A DNA stretch of 64,000 nt from a virus (IMGVR_UViG_3300008110_000322:1-64000), one strand, 5' to 3'. Shown: positions 1 through 5,687, counted from the first letter of the stretch. Numbers and translations: made by a program. The notes: a model not told the origin generated them from the sequence alone.

Positions 1-84
1 ACATTCGGCAGCCGGTTTCCGAACTGGCACAAGCTGGCGGATTCGGGGCCGGATCTGTGGGATTCTAATGGGGTCCCCGGTTAA
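1..84 (+). CDS. C-terminal end of an unrecognised gene (partial)
   Basis: Reading from base 1, an open frame of 27 sense codons runs to a TAA stop at 82-84, ending in ...DSNGVPG. Its start lies outside the window. The stop is 8 bases before the ATG of the next gene, which fits tight phage gene packing, and its G+C-rich composition matches the next two genes. With so few residues no family can be assigned, and a chance open frame is possible. Confidence 0.4.
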   Translation, partial: TFGSRFPNWHKLADSGPDLWDSNGVPG

Positions 85-92
85 TCGCTCCC

Positions 93-713
93 ATGGCTGA
101 ACTCGTCACCATCGCCGCCGATCTGCAGCAGTCCGCCATTAACAGCGCTGAACTGATCCGCCAGAGCCTGCCCAATGCCGTCACTCTGCCGGATTGGATG
201 GCAGACAAGCTGGCGGATGGTGAACTTTCGGAGTGCGACATTTGCCAGTTCGCTTACATCCAAACGGGCGAGAATTATCTGGCCTCAAGTGTCATTTGCA
301 CTGACAGCCAAGAGAATGATCTGGACGAACAGTTTACCATTCAAGTGTTCTATCCCAACTCGTCCGCCGACTATTTTTGGGCGCCGGATTGTTTCGTTCT
401 CATTAACGAGAATGAGCTTTATCATTGTGATTCTGTTGCGGATTCTGGCATCCTAGAGTGGCGTCTGAGCTACTATCTGGAGCCTATCGCAAACAGCCCC
501 AAATCCGAGGCTAAAGTTAACCAAACCGTGGTGGATCGTTTGAATGATTATCTGAGCGCAGGTTACAGTGCAAATCCCCTGCGTGAACTGTTTAATCGTT
601 TGGTCCCCGAATCCCAGCCCGTCTGGAGTGACAAATTGGACGCATTTGCGGCCTGTATTGAACAGATCCCGGTGCCGGTTAAGGTGTACGTTTGCGGTCC
701 CATTATCGGCTGA
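93..713 (+). CDS. Unrecognised 206-aa protein, G+C-rich
   Basis: I do not recognise this protein. It is acidic and soluble-looking, with no signal peptide or membrane segment. Several Cys residues lie around residues 48-52 and later, but they do not form an obvious metal site. A hydrophobic C-terminus (VPVKVYVCGPIIG) ends it. The ATG at 93 is the first start after the preceding stop; no strong ribosome site is visible. A rho-independent terminator follows directly, so it probably ends a transcription unit. Its base composition is richer in G+C than nearly everything after base 1300, which suggests a different origin or less adaptation to the phage. The long frame and the terminator make it a real gene, but its function is unknown. 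Confidence 0.65.
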   Translation: MAELVTIAADLQQSAINSAELIRQSLPNAVTLPDWMADKLADGELSECDICQFAYIQTGENYLASSVICTDSQENDLDEQFTIQVFYPNSSADYFWAPDCFVLINENELYHCDSVADSGILEWRLSYYLEPIANSPKSEAKVNQTVVDRLNDYLSAGYSANPLRELFNRLVPESQPVWSDKLDAFAACIEQIPVPVKVYVCGPIIG

Positions 714-727
714 CAGTATAAACAATC

Positions 728-754
728 GGCTCCCTATTCTGGGGGCCTTTCTTT
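728..754 (+). terminator. Rho-independent terminator after the 206-aa gene
   Basis: GGCTCCC (728-734) pairs with GGGGGCC (741-747), including one G-U pair, across the 6-base loop TATTCT, and TTTCTTT follows. It starts 14 bases after the stop codon at 711-713. Confidence 0.75.
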
Positions 755-765
755 ATACCTTACAC

Positions 766-796
766 TGTAACATTTCGTAACATTACAGAATGTTAC
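766..796. promoter_or_regulatory. Operator-like GTAACATT inverted and direct repeats
   Basis: GTAACATT occurs at 767-774 and 777-784, and its reverse complement AATGTTAC lies at 789-796. The last two form a perfect palindrome with 8-base arms around ACAG. The cluster lies between a terminator and the ATG at 830, where a promoter or operator would be expected. No regulator can be named. Confidence 0.4.
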
Positions 797-829
797 AGAT
801 CCCGCCACAGCCCCCGCAGATCGTCTAGA

Positions 830-1198
830 ATGATCGCAAGCGGGGGAGACCTCTCTACGTTATCCCTTCCCCGCATTGTGGCACTTACTGTCCTGACGGT
901 TCTTTATACAGTGGAGGGTGTGCAATCGTTCTACCGTTGGGCGCAACCTAGGCTCGCTGCTATTCTGGAGCATCCTGCCCAAACTATAAAGAGTGGCCCT
1001 GCAGCTCTTTATACTGAATCGGTGGAGTCGGTTATGCTCTGCCGTGCAACTATCGCAGAGCGTTGGATTGTGTCAATCGGTGCATTTGTCATCCTGACCG
1101 TTGATACTATCAGCGAAATGTTTGCCGATAGTGTGACACTTAAGGTCACAATGCTCGGCTGGATTCGTTATGCTCTGGGGGGTAAGTCTATGGCCTGA
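830..1198 (+). CDS. Unrecognised 122-aa protein with hydrophobic N-terminal segment
   Basis: I do not recognise this protein. Residues about 13-30 (LPRIVALTVLTVLYTVEGV) are hydrophobic enough for a membrane segment, and a second hydrophobic stretch lies near residues 81-95 (SIGAFVILTVDTI), so a small membrane protein is possible. The ATG at 830 has no clear ribosome site. A GTAACATT palindrome lies upstream and a strong terminator downstream, so it seems to be a one-gene unit. Like its upstream neighbour it is G+C-rich compared with the rest of the window. Function is unknown. Confidence 0.55.
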   Translation: MIASGGDLSTLSLPRIVALTVLTVLYTVEGVQSFYRWAQPRLAAILEHPAQTIKSGPAALYTESVESVMLCRATIAERWIVSIGAFVILTVDTISEMFADSVTLKVTMLGWIRYALGGKSMA

Positions 1199-1210
1199 TG
1201 TAGATTGGGG

Positions 1211-1245
1211 GGCACTGTAGATTCGTTCTACAGTGTCTCCTTTCT
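1211..1245 (+). terminator. Rho-independent terminator after the 122-aa gene
   Basis: CACTGTAG (1213-1220) and CTACAGTG (1228-1235) form a perfect 8-bp stem, extendable by two pairs, around the loop ATTCGTT. The T-rich tract TCTCCTTTCTTT follows. It begins 13 bases after the stop codon. Confidence 0.85.
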
Positions 1246-1312
1246 TTCGTGTTTCGTGTAATTTAACAGTTTGTAACAGTATAATTTAACAGTTGTTTAT
1301 GTTTATACTTAA

Positions 1313-1332
1313 GCGTAGCCGAAGGCGTATCC
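1313..1332. repeat. Single copy resembling cyanobacterial short interspersed repeats
   Basis: GCGTAGCCGAAGGCGTATCC is seen once. From memory it resembles the GCGTAGCC...GGC(G/A)T family of short dispersed repeats common in filamentous and freshwater cyanobacterial chromosomes. It lies close to the change from G+C-rich to AT-rich sequence. Confidence 0.4.
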
Positions 1333-1338
1333 ATAATG

Positions 1339-1413
1339 ATCGGATGTTATCGGATGTTATCGGATAATTATCGGATAATGTATAATTATCGGATGTTATC
1401 GGATAATGATCGG
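1339..1413. repeat. Phased array of seven ATCGG boxes
   Basis: ATCGG starts at 1339, 1349, 1359, 1370, 1388, 1398 and 1409, mostly inside TTATCGGAT(G/A). Successive distances are 10, 10, 11, 18, 10 and 11 bases, so nearly all boxes fall on one face of the helix. This is the arrangement expected for cooperative protein binding (iterons or operators). The units are too short and unspaced for CRISPR. Confidence 0.7.
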
Positions 1414-1535
1414 TAAAAGATGACCCTTTGAAATATATGAGAAAACATCAAATAGGGACCCTATAGAGCATTATAGTAATCGGATACTTTTTATAAAACA
1501 AAACCCCTTTAAAAAATTTTCGCCAGGTAAAAATT

Positions 1536-1898
1536 ATGATGAAACCCCTTGAGACTTTTGTGCAGGAACTACCTGAACTTTGTCATACCAATAATGCAAT
1601 TACAATCGTAGGACGATATTGTTTAAATCCTGATTATGTCTTTAGGAATATAATCATCCATGATTCCATTCATTACATCACTGAATATGGGTTTGATAAT
1701 GACTCGGAATTAGAAGTTGCAAAGATTGAGATGGTTTATGATATTGGTGCATACTCCTATAGGTTATCGGATCGTGCTTATCATGAACTAAAGGGTATTC
1801 CTTTAAAGGATCCTTCAATTTTAGAGGTATGCACTCTAGATAAGATCTTAGAAACTGCTGATCTATTAGAGGATCACATCCGTAAGTATCATTTATGA
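1536..1898 (+). CDS. Unrecognised 120-aa protein
   Basis: I do not recognise this protein. It is a small acidic soluble protein rich in Ile, Asp and Tyr, with no membrane segment or signal peptide. Two ATG codons follow each other at 1536 and 1539 behind a weak AGGT; the first is used here. From this gene onward the base composition is the AT-rich one of the rest of the phage. It follows the repeat array directly, so transcription probably starts in that region. A 73-base spacer separates it from the next gene. Confidence 0.65.
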   Translation: MMKPLETFVQELPELCHTNNAITIVGRYCLNPDYVFRNIIIHDSIHYITEYGFDNDSELEVAKIEMVYDIGAYSYRLSDRAYHELKGIPLKDPSILEVCTLDKILETADLLEDHIRKYHL

Positions 1899-1971
1899 TA
1901 GGAGTTAAAAAATTTTCTTTGGGTAGAAAATACTTTAAAACCTTAAATAGATTATAGTACAATAAAAGGAA

Positions 1972-2619
1972 ATGATTACTGAAGAGCAGTACAATAACTT
2001 ATTGGATCATCTTTATAATGAGGGTATTGAAGATCCAGAAGCTCTGATTATGGAAATGAGTGATGAAGAACTCATTGAATTGGTTGAAGGCTACATTGAT
2101 TACAATAAAGGAATCCTTCCTTCTGGCAATACACCTAGAATGAAAGCCAGCTACAAGGCCATGGGGAATTCTACTCCTGAGAGTGGTTTAATGAATTCTT
2201 CTGATCTTAAAAAAAGAAAAAGAGGCAATAAGATAGACATTATTGATAGGAGAATGACAAATATTCAAAGTGATAAAGATAAAAGAGATACATTAAAGAA
2301 TGCAAAAAATAAAATCGTGAGTCTGAAAAGAGAGGAAGTAGAAATTCTTCTTGACTACCTTCTTGCTGAAGGTTATGTTAATGATGAAACCAGTGCCCTT
2401 AAGATTGTTGATTGTATGAGTGAAGGGTGGATCACTGATGTTCTGGAAGAGAAGTATGTAAGGGGCGTTAGTGTTAGTAAAAAGAAAGGAAAGGGTTCTG
2501 ATGGTCAAGGATCAGAGGAGAATCAACGGAAAAGGGAATCTACTCTAAGTGGTGGATTTAGATCTAAGCGTGGGGAAAGAAGAGAAGGTAGGGATAATGC
2601 CCGTGGAGGTTTTAGATGA
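1972..2619 (+). CDS. Cyanophage-type protein with duplicated helical motif and basic tail
   Basis: The protein contains two related helical segments. One is at residues 1-42 (EEQYNNLLDHLYNEG...MSDEELIELVEGY) and one at about 119-155 (VEILLDYLLAEGYV...MSEGWITDVLEE). The second follows a pattern I associate with small cyanophage proteins (a YLLxEGYxxxxxxA...MSExW motif). A Lys/Arg-rich linker joins them, and the last 50 residues are strongly basic and Gly-rich, suggesting nucleic-acid contact. A good ribosome site (AAAAGGA) precedes the ATG. The stop overlaps the next gene's ATG, so it is translationally coupled to the two capsid-targeted genes that follow. An internal or prohead-core role is a plausible inference; no function is established. 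Confidence 0.75.
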   Translation: MITEEQYNNLLDHLYNEGIEDPEALIMEMSDEELIELVEGYIDYNKGILPSGNTPRMKASYKAMGNSTPESGLMNSSDLKKRKRGNKIDIIDRRMTNIQSDKDKRDTLKNAKNKIVSLKREEVEILLDYLLAEGYVNDETSALKIVDCMSEGWITDVLEEKYVRGVSVSKKKGKGSDGQGSEENQRKRESTLSGGFRSKRGERREGRDNARGGFR

Positions 2620-3257
2620 AGACCTTTAACGAATTCATCTTTGAAGCTCGCACAAGACCTTCACAAAGAGCAAGTAAAAGGGGAACAGAAAGTAAGCCCG
2701 GTCTAAAGAGTGGGAAGACTTCTGCACCATTAGACATTAAAATGGTGGGGATGCCGGGGTCTGGTAAGTCTACAATGGCAAAGAAATTAGCCAGGGCAAC
2801 TGGTGGTACTGCCACTGGGTATGATGATGCCCGTGAGACGATTCATGGTCATAGGTCACATCAAGGAGATTTTCCTAAGGTTCACAAATTAACAATGGAT
2901 CGGTTAAAGGGTGCGGATAAATCCAAGCCTAGAATTCAGGATAATACAAATGTGAATCGTAAGTTTGAAAAATCAACCAACGATGCCCTTAAGAAAGAGG
3001 CTGATTATAGATCGGTTACTGGGGTGTCACCTGGGACTGATCAGAGAAGATCTTTTTCGCGTAATAGTAAGAGAGAACATCCTGTGCCCAAATTTGTTAT
3101 GAGGGCCATGGCTGCGGGCGAGAGGCAGACAAATAATACTAGGGCTGGTAAAGAAGCCATCAGAACTGGTCGGGATCTATCCAAGAGATTCCGTTTAAAC
3201 CGTAGATCGGCATCTGCAAAATTGGGTGTTGATAGAAAGAGAGGTAGTGCCGAATGA
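2616..3257 (+). CDS. T4 Pnkp-like P-loop kinase with capsid-targeting N-terminus
   Basis: Residues 1-11 (MKTFNEFIFEA) match the capsid-targeting peptide of T4 internal proteins (IPIII starts MKTYQEFIAEA). They include an I-x-E|A site of the kind cut by the gp21 prohead protease. Residues 43-55 hold a Walker A (GMPGSGKST). YDDARETI (69-76) corresponds to RDDYRQSI of T4 polynucleotide kinase, QDNTNVNRK (108-116) to its DTNLNPERR, and RNSKREHPVPKFVMRAM (149-165) to its lid segment. The expected reaction is transfer of the ATP gamma-phosphate to a 5' end. The phosphatase half of T4 Pnkp is absent, and the C-terminus is a basic tail. The gene overlaps both neighbours by 4 bases. The kinase family is clear; packaging into the capsid is inferred from the N-terminus. 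Confidence 0.8.
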   Translation: MKTFNEFIFEARTRPSQRASKRGTESKPGLKSGKTSAPLDIKMVGMPGSGKSTMAKKLARATGGTATGYDDARETIHGHRSHQGDFPKVHKLTMDRLKGADKSKPRIQDNTNVNRKFEKSTNDALKKEADYRSVTGVSPGTDQRRSFSRNSKREHPVPKFVMRAMAAGERQTNNTRAGKEAIRTGRDLSKRFRLNRRSASAKLGVDRKRGSAE

Positions 3258-3682
3258 AGACCTATAACCAATTCCTATCTGAGGCCCTTAAGAGGTCTGG
3301 TAAGATTCTTAAGTTCAATGTGTATCATCACGGTTCTGATAAGGATTCTATTTCTGGTATCAGAAAGACAGGGCCTAGACCTTCGGCTCAGGGTAGTGAA
3401 GGGCCAGGGCATTATGTTACACCGGATAGAAAGAAGGCAGAGAAGTATTCACAATTCACTTCAAAGCAAAGAGGCAAAGAGCCCGGTGTGGTTAGTTACC
3501 GTGTAACACCAAAGAAAGTACAGAAGGTTGATGCAATTCCTAAAGGTCTGACTGCCCAACCCAAAACATCTAAACAACATCCGGTTGTTCATAATACAAG
3601 AACTGGTCATGCCGTAATGGATGCGGAATTTGCAAAAAGAGCCATGATCAAAAAGAAAGATGGTGTGATCAGGAGAAGGTGA
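3254..3682 (+). CDS. Capsid-targeted small basic protein, ADP-ribosyltransferase-like
   Basis: The N-terminus MKTYNQFLSEA is a second capsid-targeting peptide with an L-x-E|A cleavage site at residues 8-11. After it come VYHHGS (23-28), a Gly/Pro loop, GHYVTPDRKKAEKY (52-65) and a region with MDAE (122-125). The spacing HxG ... G-x-Y-V-T-P-D ... A-x-x-Y resembles small mono-ADP-ribosyltransferase-fold proteins, with H25, Y54 and possibly E125 as the conserved trio. T4 packages such an enzyme (Alt) and injects it to modify host RNA polymerase, so an analogous injected effector is a reasonable hypothesis. The tail is Lys/Arg-rich. The fold assignment is by motif pattern only and may be wrong; the targeting peptide is more certain. 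Confidence 0.6.
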   Translation: MKTYNQFLSEALKRSGKILKFNVYHHGSDKDSISGIRKTGPRPSAQGSEGPGHYVTPDRKKAEKYSQFTSKQRGKEPGVVSYRVTPKKVQKVDAIPKGLTAQPKTSKQHPVVHNTRTGHAVMDAEFAKRAMIKKKDGVIRRR

Positions 3683-3714
3683 CACCTTTATAACTGTCCA
3701 CTAAGGCCAGAACC

Positions 3715-3759
3715 AATCCTTCATTCAGTCTATGATGTGAAAGACCTGAATGAAGGATT
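3715..3759 (+). promoter_or_regulatory. 14-bp perfect hairpin masking a ribosome site
   Basis: AATCCTTCATTCAG (3715-3728) is perfectly complementary to CTGAATGAAGGATT (3746-3759) across a 17-base loop. The 3' arm contains the AAGGA ribosome site of the ATG at 3762 and also the alternative ATG at 3750. In RNA reading through from upstream genes the hairpin should block translation. Too few T residues follow for a classical terminator. Control of translation, or transcript processing, is the likely role. Confidence 0.75.
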
Positions 3760-3761
3760 TT

Positions 3762-4082
3762 ATGTACGTGATCTTACTTGATCGCCATGGTGTCTTAAGT
3801 CCCGCACCAGATGATCTTGGAATTTATCAGAATGAGGAAGATTTAAAGAATGGCATCCTATCCGTTGCACATATCCTTGCTTTTGATGATGGGTTTGTTT
3901 CAATTGAGGAATGCCAGAATGATAAAGAAACAATAGACCTGGAGGATCAGATCTGTGTCGTAGAACTTTCACAAAAATACAATGAAATCTACATCAGGAA
4001 TCTAATCAAAGAAAAAATCTCTGAGGAAGCTGCCGATGATTATGCTCTATATCTAAAATTAAAAGCACGTTTTGAATCATGA
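3762..4082 (+). CDS. Unrecognised 106-aa acidic protein
   Basis: I do not recognise this protein. It begins MYVILLDRHGVLSPAPDD and is acidic and soluble-looking. I chose the ATG at 3762 because AAGGA lies 4 bases upstream; an in-frame ATG at 3750 would add MKDF but has a poorer ribosome site. Both lie at the 3' arm of a perfect hairpin that should repress translation from longer transcripts. The stop overlaps the next ATG by 4 bases. It opens a run of short coupled genes to 5687 typical of phage accessory blocks. Confidence 0.7.
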   Translation: MYVILLDRHGVLSPAPDDLGIYQNEEDLKNGILSVAHILAFDDGFVSIEECQNDKETIDLEDQICVVELSQKYNEIYIRNLIKEKISEEAADDYALYLKLKARFES

Positions 4083-4276
4083 TAGATATGCAAGCGATTA
4101 GACAAGATGTACTTGAAGTATTTCAAGAGCATAAAACCGTTAAAGGGATCTGGGACATAAAAGAGAAACTTAATCACAAGTATTACAAACATGAGATTGC
4201 GCGGGCGTTCTGGATTCTGTACGATGAAGGCCATGTTGTCCTTGGTAATGACTTTAAATTATACATAAAAGAATGA
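4079..4276 (+). CDS. Small protein, possible winged-helix fold
   Basis: The protein has 65 residues and starts MIDMQAIRQDVLEVF. The pattern of helices (IRQDVLEVFQEH, GIWDIKEKL, YYKHEIARAFWILYDEG) followed by two short strands (HVVLGN, FKLYIKE) looks like a winged helix-turn-helix of the kind that reads DNA or regulates transcription. This is a secondary-structure impression and no family was recognised. It is coupled to both neighbours by 4-base ATGA overlaps. Confidence 0.65.
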   Translation: MIDMQAIRQDVLEVFQEHKTVKGIWDIKEKLNHKYYKHEIARAFWILYDEGHVVLGNDFKLYIKE

Positions 4277-4479
4277 AAAAACCCTATCTACTAATTGCAG
4301 GCGAACAATACTATCCTTCTTCTGGTACAGATGACTGGAAGGGGTGTTATGAAACAATAGAGGAAATTATGGATCTACTTTCAAGAGATCCAGAAGGATG
4401 GGGTAGCAAACCAGTTACTATTAATGGCACTGATTATGACTGGTATTATATTATTGATTTAAGGGTGTGGGCAGACTGA
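4273..4479 (+). CDS. Small phage protein of unknown function, 68 aa
   Basis: The protein starts MKKPYLLIAGEQYYPSSGTDDW and ends YDWYYIIDLRVWAD. The opening 'LLIAG-QYYPS-GT-DW' and closing 'YDWY-IIDLR-W' resemble a short protein found in various phages, but no function is known to me. It has no membrane segment. It is coupled by an ATGA overlap to the gene before and a 1-base overlap to the gene after. Confidence 0.7.
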   Translation: MKKPYLLIAGEQYYPSSGTDDWKGCYETIEEIMDLLSRDPEGWGSKPVTINGTDYDWYYIIDLRVWAD

Positions 4480-4676
4480 TGGACTATCGCATTGAAGAAA
4501 TTCGTTACGGGAACGATCCGAAGAGTTATTTCATTCCCTATCGGTACAATAAATTTGGCTTATGGGAAAATTTTCCCAATTGCGGGGTATTTCTAACTTA
4601 CGATGAGGCCCTTGAGGTTATTCAAAAAAACCATGTGATTAAAGTCAAGACCTATACTGTAAGTTTACCCGATTGA
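4479..4676 (+). CDS. Unrecognised 65-aa protein
   Basis: The ATG at 4479 shares its first base with the previous stop (TGATG), the usual re-initiation arrangement. A GTG 12 bases upstream is possible but less likely. The protein (MDYRIEEIRYGNDPKSYFIPY...) is small, mixed-charge and soluble-looking, with a WENFPNCGVF segment. It has no recognised family. Confidence 0.6.
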   Translation: MDYRIEEIRYGNDPKSYFIPYRYNKFGLWENFPNCGVFLTYDEALEVIQKNHVIKVKTYTVSLPD

Positions 4677-4678
4677 CC

Positions 4679-4882
4679 ATGCAAAATCTGATTGAAACCA
4701 TTGATCACTTCATCAAAGAATGTGAAATTGAAATGGAGTCCATTTCTTGGGATATCAGGGAAGAAACAAACTACGAACTTAATGCTATTGATTACCTATC
4801 GGAACGGTATGATCATCATAAAGAACTCTTAAATGATTTGAAAACAATCAGGATGATTCTGGAGACTCAATCATGCTCCTGA
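4679..4882 (+). CDS. Small acidic helical protein, 67 aa
   Basis: The protein starts MQNLIETIDHFIKECEIEME and is almost wholly predicted helix with heptad-like spacing of Leu and Ile, so a coiled coil or helical hairpin is likely. The ATG at 4679 lies just after the previous stop. Its end overlaps the start of a 21-residue hydrophobic gene at 4873. Function is unknown. Confidence 0.6.
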   Translation: MQNLIETIDHFIKECEIEMESISWDIREETNYELNAIDYLSERYDHHKELLNDLKTIRMILETQSCS

Positions 4883-4938
4883 TACTTTCATTCTTTATTT
4901 TGTTCGGTCTGTTTATGTTCGTTCTTTCTTTATTCTAA
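4873..4938 (+). CDS. 21-residue single-pass membrane peptide
   Basis: ATG at 4873 to TAA at 4936-4938 encodes 21 residues that are almost entirely Leu, Phe, Ile and Val (MLLILSFFILFGLFM...). This is the length of one membrane span. It overlaps the end of the gene before, and its stop shares a base with the ATG of the gene after (TAATG), so it sits exactly like a coupled gene. Small phage membrane peptides can alter host membranes, but no function can be given. A chance open frame remains possible. Confidence 0.5.
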   Translation: MLLILSFFILFGLFMFVLSLF

Positions 4939-5303
4939 TGTTCAGTACACCTGTTAAAGGATCCAATATCAATGGCACCAAACTTTCTTGGTGGCGTTAT
5001 TATATCCATCATTGCCTTGGCACTGGTTGGCAGTCCTTCCGGCTAGCATTCATCAGTTGGCTAGATCTTGTGTGGTTCACCGACAACTGGAAACAGTATG
5101 CCCTTATTGAATGTGGCGATGATCCATTTGAGAGCACCAGAGATTACTTCTGGGATACGCTAAATGAAGATGAAGTTCTTGATAAAGAATTTCTTGAATA
5201 CCTAGAGCAGCTATCAGCAGATGTTCAATCTGGTAAGGTAGAGACTATTGCATGGGAAGATGTAGAACATTTCTTTAACGATGACACGCTATCAACGAAA
5301 TAA
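4938..5303 (+). CDS. Unrecognised 121-aa protein
   Basis: I do not recognise this protein. The N-terminal half is rich in Trp, His and aromatic residues (LSWWRYYIHHCLGTGW, AFISWLDLVWF) and may associate with a membrane. The C-terminal half is very acidic and helical (LDKEFLEYLEQL...WEDVEHFFNDD). The ATG at 4938 shares a base with the stop of the 21-residue membrane peptide. Its 3' end overlaps the next gene by 23 bases. Confidence 0.65.
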   Translation: MFSTPVKGSNINGTKLSWWRYYIHHCLGTGWQSFRLAFISWLDLVWFTDNWKQYALIECGDDPFESTRDYFWDTLNEDEVLDKEFLEYLEQLSADVQSGKVETIAWEDVEHFFNDDTLSTK

Positions 5304-5430
5304 GCCCTATTGGTCCTTCTGGAAAGTTATCTTTGCCGGTTGGATCATTCGCTATCCGGGAGTGTTCTTCCGCATCTTTGGTATCCCTATTGGGATTCTA
5401 CTTGTTTATATTATTCAACACTTCCGATGA
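5281..5430 (+). CDS. 49-residue membrane protein
   Basis: ATG at 5281 opens a 49-codon frame ending at TGA 5428-5430. The N-terminus is basic (MTRYQRNKPYW) and is followed by one long or two short hydrophobic spans (FWKVIFAGWII and FFRIFGIPIGILLVYII). It overlaps the genes on both sides, with ATGA at the 3' end, matching the coupling pattern of the whole block. This frame is preferred here over a longer TTG-initiated frame on the same bases. Confidence 0.55.
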   Translation: MTRYQRNKPYWSFWKVIFAGWIIRYPGVFFRIFGIPIGILLVYIIQHFR

Positions 5431-5687
5431 AACTATTTTCTTTTAGAACCTGGGACGATTTTGGTTTAGAAGTCAGACTAAAGTTGCTAAAGTTTAAACC
5501 CTTTACAACTTTTGCTGCTGAGCTACACCATTCCTGTTATTTTGACTGGAGGGAACCAAACATCTCAGTTTCTATTGGGTTATTGGGCAGAAGCAATTTA
5601 TTTGGTATTAGCGTTCATGCCTGGAATATTTCAATGCATTTAAGTCTGTTTCAATGGAATCTTTACTACGATAAGGCCCTATACTGA
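5427..5687 (+). CDS. Unrecognised 86-aa protein
   Basis: The protein starts MKLFSFRTWDDFGLEVRLKL at an ATG overlapping the preceding stop (ATGA). A TTG start further upstream would run through the membrane gene and is less likely. It is rich in Phe, Leu and Trp with alternating strands (ISVSIGLL, NLFGISVHAW). No family was recognised. It is the last gene before the first late promoter at 5692. Confidence 0.6.
   Translation: MKLFSFRTWDDFGLEVRLKLLKFKPFTTFAAELHHSCYFDWREPNISVSIGLLGRSNLFGISVHAWNISMHLSLFQWNLYYDKALY

Larger units (their letters stand above)
1199..1535. other. AT-rich non-coding region with repeats
   Basis: This is the only gene-free stretch longer than 300 bases. In order it holds a terminator, two copies of TAATTTAACAGTT (from 1258 and 1282), a cyanobacterium-like interspersed repeat (1313-1332), an array of phased ATCGG boxes (1339-1413), the palindrome ATAGGG-A-CCCTAT (1452-1464) and one more ATCGGA near 1474. 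A TATAAT hexamer lies at 1280-1285 without a good -35 partner. No tRNA or open frame was seen. Such repeat density suggests a regulatory region or replication-related site, but that is inference. Confidence 0.6.

Noticed and set aside
1280-1285. TATAAT as a sigma-70 type promoter
   Set aside because: No acceptable -35 hexamer lies 16-18 bases upstream, and such AT-rich DNA yields TATAAT by chance.
1339-1413. CRISPR-like or tandem array
   Set aside because: Repeat units are about 10 bases with no unique spacers of constant length, so it is not a CRISPR array.
5310-5426. TTG-initiated upstream extension of the 86-aa gene
   Set aside because: It would start at TTG without a ribosome site and overlap a well-placed 49-codon membrane-protein gene; the ATG at 5427 overlaps the preceding stop in the usual ATGA form.
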